Of a stretch of 64,000 bases of DNA, positions 36,618 to 45,666 are shown piece after piece. Position numbers and translations under genes: made by a program. The first letter of the stretch is position 1. The number at the start of each line of letters is the position of its first letter. This DNA comes from an archaeon (lineage in GTDB: Archaea; Thermoproteota; Nitrososphaeria; Nitrososphaerales; Gagatemarchaeaceae): the NCBI GenBank assembly GCA_021791695.1, contig JAJYWC010000007.1, positions 1 to 64,000 of the forward strand. The letters are read 5' to 3'. The notes under the pieces were generated by a model. The model saw only the letters and a program-made list of their open reading frames with translations. It was not told the origin of the DNA and searched no databases.

Positions 36618-36914
36618 TCACAGAGCAAGGAGACTCGACCGGCTTAGCTTGAGGGTCACCGGGTCCACCTGGAGTCCGAGAGACTCCAAAGCTGTCACTC
36701 CGAGAACCTCGGCATCGGTCTCCTCACCGAAGACGACTTCTACGTCAGCTTCGACCCCATCATACCTTATTGTCGCCGGGCCAGTTTTTCTGCGAATGGT
36801 CTTGCCTTCGATCGTGCGGAATTGCTTCTCCCTCCTCGGCTTGCTCCCTATCGCCTCGAGCCGCTCGGATCTGACCCATGTCAAGATAGAACCTGTGTCC
36901 ACGATTAGCTCCAC
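36618..36914 (-). CDS. clan AA (retropepsin-like) aspartic protease
   Basis: VELIVDTGSILTWV...LGVTALESLGLQVDPVTLKL; short N-terminus. Confidence 0.65.
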   Translation of the reverse strand: MELIVDTGSILTWVRSERLEAIGSKPRREKQFRTIEGKTIRRKTGPATIRYDGVEADVEVVFGEETDAEVLGVTALESLGLQVDPVTLKLSRSSLLAL

Positions 36915-37301
36915 TTCTGAGTGGGCTGACTCGCTCGAAATCGTTACTGATGCCTTGGTAATGCCCAGCGCCCGCTACCTCCGACTCCTGTATTGTGGTC
37001 GGAAATATAAGGGCCTTCATAGTAAGTACTTACTCTCGCTTCAGGTTGGTGCTCGTCGCCAACGCCTAGTGCTCGAGCTGCGGCAGCGACCCCGCGAGGA
37101 CCACAACCGCCAGGACCAGTATCACATAGTACGACCACCGCTGTACTGCTTCGCGACGGCGAGACTCGTCCCCGCACAACCGAACTCACCGCGAAGATGC
37201 TGGTCAGCAGCCATCCGGCCTCGACCCACCCGCGGCTACGGAGACTCATTCAATACTTAAATAAGCCTTGAAATAATAAATGAGGGTGTGAGCAGCCAAA
37301 G

Positions 37302-37712
37302 ATGATCAAAAAACTCGGAAACGTCGTGCTAGTCGTGAATGACCAGGCAAAGGCCCTCGACTTCTATACGCGGGTCCTTGGCTTTGAGAAGCGGGCGGAA
37401 CTCTCGGCTCCAGGAACGCCTCCAGGAGCCCCGCACTGGATCACTGTCGCACCGAAGGGGCAGGACATAGAGATCAGCCTGTTTCAGGTCGGCTCGTCTC
37501 CTGACCCTGCTACGTCTCAGTTGAAGCCGGGGACCGGCCCTCAATGGAACCTGGTGACCGATGACTGCCGAGGAGACTTCAAGCGCCTGAAGGCCCAGGG
37601 GGTCGCGTTCGACCAGCCCGAGCCCGTCGAGCAGCCTTGGGGGATTCAAGCTACCTTAAGGGATCCCGATGGGAACAGGTTCAGCCTGCTTCAGCCCGGA
37701 ATGGGCCCCTAG
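37302..37712 (+). CDS. VOC family protein
   Basis: [27 protein letters not shown]...[14 protein letters not shown]. Confidence 0.88.
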   Translation: MIKKLGNVVLVVNDQAKALDFYTRVLGFEKRAELSAPGTPPGAPHWITVAPKGQDIEISLFQVGSSPDPATSQLKPGTGPQWNLVTDDCRGDFKRLKAQGVAFDQPEPVEQPWGIQATLRDPDGNRFSLLQPGMGP

Positions 37713-37729
37713 ACACTCGGAAGATCGAA

Positions 37730-38161
37730 TTGAGTCCCAGAACTACGGCCACCAAGAAACCCCGGGGATTCTCGGACGAAGAAAAAGCCGCCATGAGGGA
37801 GGCGGTCCGGGAACGTAGCAGAGGCGCCGGTGAAGGAGAAGGCGCCGTGCTCGCGAAGATTGCCGGGATGAAGGAACCTGACCGCTCAATGGCCAGGCGG
37901 GTCCACGAAATGGTCAAGGCGACCGCACCCGAACTTACCCCAAGGACCTGGTACGGGATGCCAGCCTATTCCAAGGAAGACAAGGTCATATGCTGGTTCA
38001 CACCGGCTGAAAAGTTCAAGGCGAGGTACACAACTCTGAGCTTCAGTGACGAGACGAATCTCGACGAAGGAAGAATGTGGCCGGTCTCATATGCGATAAC
38101 GGAACTGACCCCTGCCGAAGAGGCCAAGATAACCGCGCTAGTGAAGAAAGCGGTCAGCTGA
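37730..38161 (+). CDS. DUF1801 family protein
   Basis: [42 protein letters not shown] start inferred. Confidence 0.7.
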   Translation: MSPRTTATKKPRGFSDEEKAAMREAVRERSRGAGEGEGAVLAKIAGMKEPDRSMARRVHEMVKATAPELTPRTWYGMPAYSKEDKVICWFTPAEKFKARYTTLSFSDETNLDEGRMWPVSYAITELTPAEEAKITALVKKAVS

Positions 38162-38164
38162 AAC

Positions 38165-38587
38165 TTGAAAGCGGCCACGGGTCCCCCACAGAAAGGCACG
38201 CCCCAGTCTCAAGAGGTCGACGCCATAATCAAGGCGGCAGGCGGATGGAAAGGCAAGCAACTAGCGGAGCTGCGCGCCCTCGTCAAAACAGCCGACCCTA
38301 ATGTGATCGAGGAGGTTAAGTGGAAGAAACCATCCAATCCGATGGGGGTCCCAGTGTGGTCCGACCACGGTATAGTATGCATCGGTGGGACGCTCAAGAA
38401 GGCCGTCCGTCTCACGTTCCCCCACGGAGCCAGGCTGAGGGATCACAGGAGGCTCTTCAACGCGTGCCTCGCGGGCAACGCGATGCGCTGCATCGACCTT
38501 CACGAAGGCGAAACCTGGGACGAGACGGGAGTGAAGGCCCTCGTTTTCGAGGCAGCAAAGCTCAACGCCAAAGCAAAAGGACGATAA
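38165..38587 (+). CDS. DUF1801 family protein
   Basis: VIEEVKWKKPSNPMGVPVWSDHGIVCIGGTLKKAVRLTFPHGA. Confidence 0.7.
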   Translation: MKAATGPPQKGTPQSQEVDAIIKAAGGWKGKQLAELRALVKTADPNVIEEVKWKKPSNPMGVPVWSDHGIVCIGGTLKKAVRLTFPHGARLRDHRRLFNACLAGNAMRCIDLHEGETWDETGVKALVFEAAKLNAKAKGR

Positions 38588-38641
38588 TGCTAGATAGTGT
38601 CGCTCCAGACTTAAATAGATATTGAAATATTTCATTTCTTG

Positions 38642-38944
38642 ATGGGAAGTTCGTGGAAAGCTGTGGCCGACGATAGCCGCAGGCAGCTGTTGATGATGCT
38701 CAGGGACGGCGAGAAGACCCCTACCGAGATGGCGAAGAGCTTCGACTTCACTCTATCGGCTCTCTCGACCCACCTCAGAGTCCTGAGGGAGGCGGACCTT
38801 GTCACTGAGAGAAAAGCCGGACAGAACAGGTACTACTCGGTCAACAGGGAGAAGATGGCTGAGATGATGCGCTTCTTTGATGGCTTCTGGGACGAGAACC
38901 TGGCTCGATTGAAGCAGCACGTAGAAGCAAAGGCCAAGAAGTAA
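38642..38944 (+). CDS. ArsR-type HTH regulator
   Basis: SWKAVADDSRRQLLMMLRDGEKTPTEMAKSFDFTLSALSTHLRVLREADLV. Confidence 0.85.
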   Translation: MGSSWKAVADDSRRQLLMMLRDGEKTPTEMAKSFDFTLSALSTHLRVLREADLVTERKAGQNRYYSVNREKMAEMMRFFDGFWDENLARLKQHVEAKAKK

Positions 38945-38946
38945 CC

Positions 38947-39393
38947 TTGCCTAACCTCGAGGTCAGAAAGACGATAGAAGTGGATGCCCCGGCCGATGTC
39001 GTCTTCAGAGCGCTCACAGATGAAAGGGAGCTCGTCAAGTGGCTGCCGCAGGAAGCCAGGATGGACGCCAGAGTGGGAGGTCAGCTTCAGTTCAAGTACC
39101 ATCGGGAGGGACGCGCCAACGAACTTGTCTTTGAAGGCGAGGTCCTCGAGCTGGTCCAAGACAAAAAGGTATCCTACACGTACCACTTTCCGAAAGTCAA
39201 TTCAGGCCAGGCCGCCGGTCCCGCCCCTAACACGGTGGTCACCTGGACTCTCGACCGCCTCCCTGGAGGAAGGACAAGGGTCACGGTGGTCCATACAGGC
39301 TTCTTTACGGGACTCGCAAAGTACGCCGAAGAGGGATGGGAGCGCAACCTATCCCGCCTCGTCCAGTACTGCCGAGGCGTCGTCTCCGGCTAG
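38947..39393 (+). CDS. SRPBCC/AHSA1 family protein
   Basis: VRKTIEVDAPADVVFRALTDERELVKWLPQEARMD; adjacent to ArsR. Confidence 0.85.
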   Translation: MPNLEVRKTIEVDAPADVVFRALTDERELVKWLPQEARMDARVGGQLQFKYHREGRANELVFEGEVLELVQDKKVSYTYHFPKVNSGQAAGPAPNTVVTWTLDRLPGGRTRVTVVHTGFFTGLAKYAEEGWERNLSRLVQYCRGVVSG

Positions 39394-39633
39394 GGATTCA
39401 GGCGACGAATATTCCCGGATGACGAAGACAGCTAGAAGGATACGGTGGAAGGGTCTACCGTCTAGCCTACTTCCCCTCAAAGGCCGGAGGGCGAGGAATT
39501 GGACCTCCGTGTTCCGACCTAAGGTGAAGCTGCACTGTCGAAAACTTAACTAAGCATCTTGACTGGTTTTTCGGCGACATGACAGGTGGGATGCTCGCAG
39601 CGGATAAGGAGAGGGAAAGCCACAGCCAAGCTC

Positions 39634-40605
39634 ATGTACGCAGCACTCGACCTGCATGAGAAATCGGTACAGTGTGTCCTGAAGGACGATCGGGGAAAGA
39701 TCGTCAGAGAGTCTATGATGGGCAAGGACGAGGAGAGGATACTCGGATTCCTCGACGGGACGCGAGCGAAGGTCGTGATGGAGTCTGGATACAACCACCA
39801 GCACATCTACGACGTCCTGAAAGAGGAAGGATACAATGTCACCGTAGCGCACCCGCTGATGGTCAAGGCGATCGCGTACGCCCGGGTGAAAAGCGATAAG
39901 GTGGACGCGAGAATGCTAGCGGACCTGCTGAGAGCCGACATGATACCCGAAGCGTACGTCCCTGACAGGGACGTCAGGGAGGTCAGGGACCTGGTGAGGA
40001 GGAGACACTACATGGTCAAGCTCAGGACGATGCTCAAGAACAAGATCCACGCGGAGATTGCCACGAGATGGATAAAGCACGAAGGAGACCTGTTCACCGA
40101 GGAGGGGAAGAGCTTCCTCAGGTCCCAATCCATCGACGCAGTCAACGATTACCTCGACACGATCGAGTTCCTGAGCGAGAAGATACGCGAACTCGACGAG
40201 AAGGTCAAGCGGGCGGGTCAGTCAGACAGGTACGCGAAGCTGCTCGTGACGATACCGGGAGTGGGATGGTACGCGGCCCTCCTGATCTCCAGCGAGATAG
40301 CAGACATCAGCAGGTTCCCCGACTACGAGCACCTGTGCTCGTACGCGAGGTTGTCTCCTGGGGTGAGGCAGTCTGGAGAGACGCAGCACACATCGAGGGG
40401 CCTCGGAGACTCGATGCTCAACTGGATAATGGTACAGTGCACCCGCGTCCACGTGCGAAGGTCCGACTCGTCGATAACGAGATTCTACGAGCAGGTGAGC
40501 GCGAGGAGAGGTGAGAAGGTGGCGATCGTAGCAGCGGCGAGGAAGCTCATGCGGGCCGTGTACATCATGCTGAAGGAGGAACAAGCCTTCAGGCTGGATG
40601 GCTGA
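39634..40605 (+). CDS. IS110 family transposase
   Basis: MYAALDLHEKSVQCVLKDDRGKI...SDKVDARMLADLLRAD...LLVTIPGVGWYAALLISSEIADISRF. Confidence 0.92.
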   Translation: MYAALDLHEKSVQCVLKDDRGKIVRESMMGKDEERILGFLDGTRAKVVMESGYNHQHIYDVLKEEGYNVTVAHPLMVKAIAYARVKSDKVDARMLADLLRADMIPEAYVPDRDVREVRDLVRRRHYMVKLRTMLKNKIHAEIATRWIKHEGDLFTEEGKSFLRSQSIDAVNDYLDTIEFLSEKIRELDEKVKRAGQSDRYAKLLVTIPGVGWYAALLISSEIADISRFPDYEHLCSYARLSPGVRQSGETQHTSRGLGDSMLNWIMVQCTRVHVRRSDSSITRFYEQVSARRGEKVAIVAAARKLMRAVYIMLKEEQAFRLDG

Positions 40606-40740
40606 AAGCCAGAGCCCTTTGGGTTCTTGCGCCACAGAGCGCGTTTGACAGGTTGGGCCACGGGCTACGCGAAAGCCACAGTGCTCCATCGAGAGCGAAT
40701 AGGAGAGTGCCCATCCAGCAGCAGAAAAGTAATAAGGGCT
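40590..40740 (+). ncRNA. candidate IS110 3' structured RNA (bridge/seekRNA-like)
   Basis: AGAGCCC-TTT-GGGTTCT, GCGC-CACAGA-GCGC and long-range GCTGGATGG...CCATCCAGC pairings after the transposase. Confidence 0.35.
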
Positions 40741-40926
40741 CAGCTCAGCGACATAGGGGGACTCTGAGTCGTCGTCTTGGATTCTGGGACACTTGAAGCG
40801 ACACCGTGTTCCTCACCTACGTGACTGCTCATATCTAATGCACCTGATTTTTGAAAAATTGCCGTTGGTATATATATTGCAATCACAATTCTCATTCTTG
40901 AAAATTAGGCCTGGTTTCCGATTTTG

Positions 40927-41137
40927 AGGAGGACCGGCACAACATCAGGACGGTAAACATTGCGTACATGATGCTAAGACCGTCATCTGAGGGCAAGAAG
41001 GGATCGGGTGAATTACATTCCGTCCTTCGGCATCGACCTGCACCGGTTCCCTCACGCTAACGGCGCCCTGGCAATTGCGGAACTGACCAAGAGGATCCAT
41101 CCGGAGAGTTTCAGACGCCTCGGCGCCACGTCAGCAA
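40927..41137 (+). pseudogene. fragment of B12-binding radical SAM gene (related to 45667-47037)
   Basis: NIRTVNIAYMML ... FGIDLHRFPHANGALAIAELTKRIHPESF vs intact NVRMVNLAYRML...FGIDLHWLPHANGALAIAELTKRIHPESF; frame broken. Confidence 0.8.
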
Positions 41138-41244
41138 TTTCGGAACCAAATGGGGCGTGCCGACTCCATTCCCTTGCATAACCATGATCGCTGGATTGGC
41201 TCCGTGGCCGGGACTGTACCAGCACTCGAAGCCTGCAGGGTAGA

Positions 41245-42441
41245 TCATCTCCCCAGATGGCCTGAATCATCCGACTCCGAATACGTTCCCAGCGCACACG
41301 AGGAGTGCCCCTCTCTCGCCCTCTCTACTCCGCCGGAGATGATGCTGGAATGAGCCGAGGTTCCAACCGATCCTTCTGGGGTTCCGTACAGCCTGGGCTT
41401 CAGCCAGAGCGACAGGTAGACGAGCCCTATCATCACGGGTACTTCGATCAGTGGACCCACGACGGTGGCGAATGCCTGGCTCGAGCCGAGCCCGAAGACC
41501 GAGACAGCGACCGCTATCGCAAGCTCGAAATTGTTGCTGGCTGCCGTGAAGGATGTCGTGACTGTATCCTCGTAGCTGAACTTGAGCTTCCACGAAGACA
41601 CGTACGCAAAGCCGAACATGATCAGGAAGTAAGCCACGAGCGGGATGGCGACACGGACCAGGTCGACTGGCAGAGTGATGAAGTAGCCTCCCTGCAGGCT
41701 GAACATGACCACGAGCGTGAACAGGAGCCCCACGAGGGCGGTCGGCCTGACCCTCCTCAGGAACCGGTCTTCGTACCAGCGTTCGCCCTTTTGCTTCGTG
41801 AGGACGAGCCTCGAGACCACACCCAGCAGGAACGGCACCCCAAGGAAGATGGCGACGCTCTGCGCAATGTCGAGCGGGTTTACACTGATCACGGTCGCAG
41901 AGGCCGACGGGTCGAGCCAACGTGGAAGGACCGTGACGAAGAAGTAGGCGTAGACGGAGTACAGGGCAATCTGGAATACTGCGTTGAGGGCGACGATGAC
42001 GGCGGCATACTCGTTGTCACCGCCTGCTAGCATGTTCCAGACCAGCACCATCGCGATGCACCTCGCGAGGCCAACGATGATCAAACCCTCCCTGAAGAGC
42101 GGGAGGTCGGGTAGAAGGAGCCAGGCCACACCGAACATGAGGAAGGGGCCGACGACCCAGTTGAGAAGGAGGGAATAGCCCATCACCTTCTTCCCGCTCG
42201 CGACCTTTCCCAGCTTACGGTAGTTCACCGCGGCGAGAGGAGGGTACATCATCCAGATGAGCCCTATCGCTATCGGGAGAGAGACGTTGTCGATCTGGAG
42301 AGAGTTGATGAGGGGGCCGGTACCGGGCAGTGCATACCCTATCAGGACGCCGGCTCCCATCGCAGCGAATATCCACACAGGAAGGAGTCGGTCGAGCAGG
42401 GAGAGCCCGCTCATGACCTCCCTTGCGGGGTCCTCTCCCAC
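41245..42441 (-). CDS. ACR3-type arsenite efflux transporter
   Basis: SLLDRLLPVWIFAAMGAGVLIGY...LIWMMYPPLAAVNYRKL...RCIAMVLVWNMLAGGDNEYAAVIVALNAVFQI. Confidence 0.92.
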   Translation of the reverse strand: MGEDPAREVMSGLSLLDRLLPVWIFAAMGAGVLIGYALPGTGPLINSLQIDNVSLPIAIGLIWMMYPPLAAVNYRKLGKVASGKKVMGYSLLLNWVVGPFLMFGVAWLLLPDLPLFREGLIIVGLARCIAMVLVWNMLAGGDNEYAAVIVALNAVFQIALYSVYAYFFVTVLPRWLDPSASATVISVNPLDIAQSVAIFLGVPFLLGVVSRLVLTKQKGERWYEDRFLRRVRPTALVGLLFTLVVMFSLQGGYFITLPVDLVRVAIPLVAYFLIMFGFAYVSSWKLKFSYEDTVTTSFTAASNNFELAIAVAVSVFGLGSSQAFATVVGPLIEVPVMIGLVYLSLWLKPRLYGTPEGSVGTSAHSSIISGGVERAREGHSSCALGTYSESDDSGHLGR

Positions 42442-42468
42442 GTCGGTAGCACCTCGGCGGTGTCGCGC

Positions 42469-42741
42469 CTAGCAGCAGCGCTTGCCCGAAGCAGCCTCCA
42501 GCTCTATCTTCGTCTGGCCCTGAAGGTCCGGCTCTATCTCGCCCGGCGTGGGCAGCCGCTTCGTGTCGGCCTTCGAGTACACAACCTGGTCGTCCCGCCT
42601 GACGTCGAACTGGCCCGCCTCCCCTGGAACGAGCTTCAGGGCGAAGCCTTCATCGTGGACGTGCTTCTCGAGGAGCGCGTTGGTCAGGTCCAGCGCCGTG
42701 GGCAGGTAACAGCCTACACAGAATTCGATTTCGTATTGCAT
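42469..42741 (-). CDS. Rdx/SelW-like protein
   Basis: YEIEFCVGCYLPTALDLTNALLEKH, CxxC redox motif. Confidence 0.75.
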   Translation of the reverse strand: MQYEIEFCVGCYLPTALDLTNALLEKHVHDEGFALKLVPGEAGQFDVRRDDQVVYSKADTKRLPTPGEIEPDLQGQTKIELEAASGKRCC

Positions 42742-42799
42742 GGCTATATTACAGAATACGAAGTATTTATATTATGGAGTTCGAAGCACTGTAGTAACT

Positions 42800-43192
42800 A
42801 TGAGCGGGAAGAGCAGTCAGGACGTGTGCATGTGCGCGCTCGACGGGACCATGGACCTCCTCGGGAAGAAGTGGGCGCTGTTCACGATAAACGCCATCGG
42901 CAACCACGGTTCGGTCAGGTTCAAGGACCTCTATGGCGAGCTGCGTGGCGTATCGCCCTCGACGTTGTCCTCAATCCTACGCCAGCTCGAGTCCCGGGGG
43001 ATAGTGAACAGGAAGTCCTATGCAGAGATACCCCCGAGGGTGGAGTACAGCCTGACCGAGAACGGCGCCCGCTTGAGGGAGGCGATATTGCCCCTCCTCG
43101 TGTGGGCGAGCAGACAGGACGACTACTCCAAACAAGCGGAAGAGTGCGACCCCGCCCAGTATGTCAGGGTCGCGCTCCCTGGGCAACAGTGA
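42800..43192 (+). CDS. HxlR family transcriptional regulator
   Basis: CMCALDGTMDLLGKKWALFTINAIGNHGSVRFKDLYGELRGVSPSTLSSILRQLESRGIVNRKSY. Confidence 0.88.
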   Translation: MSGKSSQDVCMCALDGTMDLLGKKWALFTINAIGNHGSVRFKDLYGELRGVSPSTLSSILRQLESRGIVNRKSYAEIPPRVEYSLTENGARLREAILPLLVWASRQDDYSKQAEECDPAQYVRVALPGQQ

Positions 43193-43411
43193 AAAGTAGT
43201 CGTCTGCCGGAGTTGTTTCGGATGGCCCTGCCATAGAGGTCCCCACATCTCTCTAGTCATCCAGAATATCTCTTCCAAAGTCGTGCACCGGCATCCTGGA
43301 GAGGACCCAGAGGATGTACGATTTGAGCAGCGATAATACGCGCTCCTGTATCATTCTCACGAACGAGAATCACATTCCCCGGTTATATGCCGCTTCCGGC
43401 GCCGAGTCTCC

Positions 43412-43627
43412 ATGGCTTCGCCCGAGGCACATCATGCGAGCTTTTTGCACCTCGCCTCCGAACATGTCAGGAAGTATCTCATACTCTACACTTTGCTGAG
43501 CGTGGCAGTCGCGATTCCGGCCGGCTACTACTCGCAGGATTTCACCGCTGCCAACAAGGGGTTGTTCTCGAACCTGGTGATTTTCTTCGCAATTCTGACA
43601 ATCTATCCGTCGATGATACAGCCGTGA
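43412..43627 (+). pseudogene. N-terminal remnant of a transporter-like membrane protein
   Basis: VRKYLILYTLLSVAVAIPAGYYSQDFTAANKGLFSNLVIFFAILTIYPSMIQP then stop; later membrane-like pieces in other frames. Confidence 0.45.
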
Positions 43628-43904
43628 TCGCGATCATCTACATCACCTCGAAAAGCCCGTAAGGCGGTTCTTCACCCCTGCATCAGAGAAACCTTCGGTC
43701 GCGGTCATGGTCACCGACGCCGCCGATTCGAAAAAGGGAATCTAGAGCATGACCGAGCTCTCTAGAAGGGACAAAGAGTCGCCCCCACATCCTGATCGGG
43801 GCGGTCGTGGTCGGAGCGGCCATCGCTCAGCTCGTGGGAAAGGCCATCCCCATATTCCGTCGGGCCCGCGACAAATCTGCAGCTAGATTCGGTATCACAG
43901 GTGA

Positions 43905-43995
43905 GGGCTCGGCGGTACCTGTACACCAAAGGACACATGCCTCAGGATGAACTCCAGCATGGCCTCGAGGGATTCCTCAGAGTCTTCAAGGGACA
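43905..43995 (+). pseudogene. C-terminal fragment of NAD(P)/FAD oxidoreductase (related to 51677-52939)
   Basis: RRYLYTKGHMPQDELQHGLEGFLRVFKG vs DSYYFYTKGHMPPDALQHGIEGVLGVFKKG. Confidence 0.7.
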
Positions 43996-44270
43996 GAGTA
44001 GGCGGACTGGAACATCCGAGAGAAATCTATTCACTCAACTCATTCATACTTCCGAATCCCCGGTCCTGATGGCGCTCCGCTGCTTATCGACCAAGATGCT
44101 CTCAGGTCACCAAAAGGTTACCTGTCAACCACGTACTCGCAGCGAGCACGGTGAGCGGCGTAGAAGCACAATAACGTCCCCGGTAGGGTTGGATTTGCAG
44201 TGCTGAATCTATGGAAGAAAATGACGATACGCGACTAGTGCGGCAGACAGGAGCGCTCATCAAGGAGCCT

Positions 44271-44951
44271 CTATCTGTGTTCGTTTTTTCCGAGAAAGCG
44301 GACTTTGTCTTCCGGAAGCTTCTTCAGCCTCTCGTTCCTGAAGACGCTCACAAGACACTCATCGCCCTTGTAGCCTATCATTTTCTCCATTCGGTCCATC
44401 TGAATCGCGTCGTCAGCCGAATTGCTCAGGGGGTTGTTGATGTAGAAGTTTCCTCTATCATGGCCAGTCACAACGACCCAATGAGGAACATCTTCCCCAA
44501 TCAGCGGCTGCCCATCCATCAACAGTAGTGGGACGCGAAAAGAGGTGAGTTCTCTGAAGAGCGTTGTTGATTTTATCCTTCCCTTAACATCTTCAACTCC
44601 GAGTTCCATGCACCTCCTCTTTCTCTCCAAGAAGAAGAGCCTCATCATCGACCTGTTCACACCCTCGATTCTCGGTTCGAGCTTGTCGACGAAGCCGTAT
44701 GAGCCGAGGTTGCTGATGACCCTCGCCCCGAAACCTCTGATGGCCGCTGAGAAGGCCAGTCCATACCTGCTCGCCCCGTATATCTCGACCATGCTCGCTT
44801 CCCTCCATATGTCCATCTCCAGACTCTTCGACAGTTTCATTTCCCTATCGAGGTATTTCATAACCATCATGAGCGAAGCAGGGCCGCATGTGAAGTCGAA
44901 GCTCTGACGGTAAAATGGCACCTCAAGACGAAGCTTCGTGTCCACTATCAT
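44271..44951 (-). CDS. C39-like peptidase family protein
   Basis: VPFYRQSFDFTCGPASLMMVMKYLD...PHWVVVTGHDRGNFYINNPL. Confidence 0.8.
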   Translation of the reverse strand: MIVDTKLRLEVPFYRQSFDFTCGPASLMMVMKYLDREMKLSKSLEMDIWREASMVEIYGASRYGLAFSAAIRGFGARVISNLGSYGFVDKLEPRIEGVNRSMMRLFFLERKRRCMELGVEDVKGRIKSTTLFRELTSFRVPLLLMDGQPLIGEDVPHWVVVTGHDRGNFYINNPLSNSADDAIQMDRMEKMIGYKGDECLVSVFRNERLKKLPEDKVRFLGKNEHR

Positions 44952-45117
44952 GCTTTGTTATGTTTGCGCAACCTATTATTTCTGCGTGACCACTTGCCGT
45001 TAAGGCTCTGGCGAGATGCGTGGGACACCTCCCTCTCCAGCCTGATCCCCTTACGGCGAGTTCTCAGGGACAGGTGAGAAAAGCTGGAGCCCACCGAGTC
45101 CCTCTCGTACCTGTCGG

Positions 45118-45615
45118 TCAGAGATTGCGGCGCGCCCGCTGGCAGGCCGAACGAGGCGCCAGAGGGTCGTTCAAGACTGCTTCCGGAAACCTCTCCTCCA
45201 TGACCTGCGAGTAGGGTTTCACACGCGGACCGTCGTATACTGCGGTGTCATAACGTCCGACCAACCTGTTGAACCCATGCATTGCCTCCTCGGCCAACCC
45301 GGCGCTAAGGGTGCGAAGCATCATACTTCCAAATCTGAGCCCCTCTCCTCCGCGCCAGTCAAGCTCCTTCTTGCTGAAGAGCGAGTCGACATTCGCGTCG
45401 TTCACTTTCTCCTGGATCCTGGTTAATGCTTCCAGTCGTTCGTCCTCCGGAAGCTGAAGCGCTTCGTCAATCTCCGCGATGGCAAGCTTTGCCGCCCTCT
45501 GATGCGATTTCACTGCCTCGTAGGTTGCCGGGTCGATTAGGCCGTAGCGGAACTTCAGCTCATTCAAACGGGCTGCGGCGTCGTAGCTGGCGTCGAGTAT
45601 CTGTCCGCGGCTCAT
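45118..45615 (-). CDS. hypothetical protein
   Basis: 165 aa ORF. Confidence 0.45.
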   Translation of the reverse strand: MSRGQILDASYDAAARLNELKFRYGLIDPATYEAVKSHQRAAKLAIAEIDEALQLPEDERLEALTRIQEKVNDANVDSLFSKKELDWRGGEGLRFGSMMLRTLSAGLAEEAMHGFNRLVGRYDTAVYDGPRVKPYSQVMEERFPEAVLNDPLAPRSACQRARRNL

Positions 45616-45666
45616 AACGTCCGTCTCATAGGAGAGGATAGACTTCCAGGTCGGCTCGAGCAGGGC

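Noticed and set aside
41305-42030. Long plus-strand ORF opposite the ACR3 gene
   Set aside because: High-GC shadow ORF; the minus strand encodes a clear ACR3 transporter.
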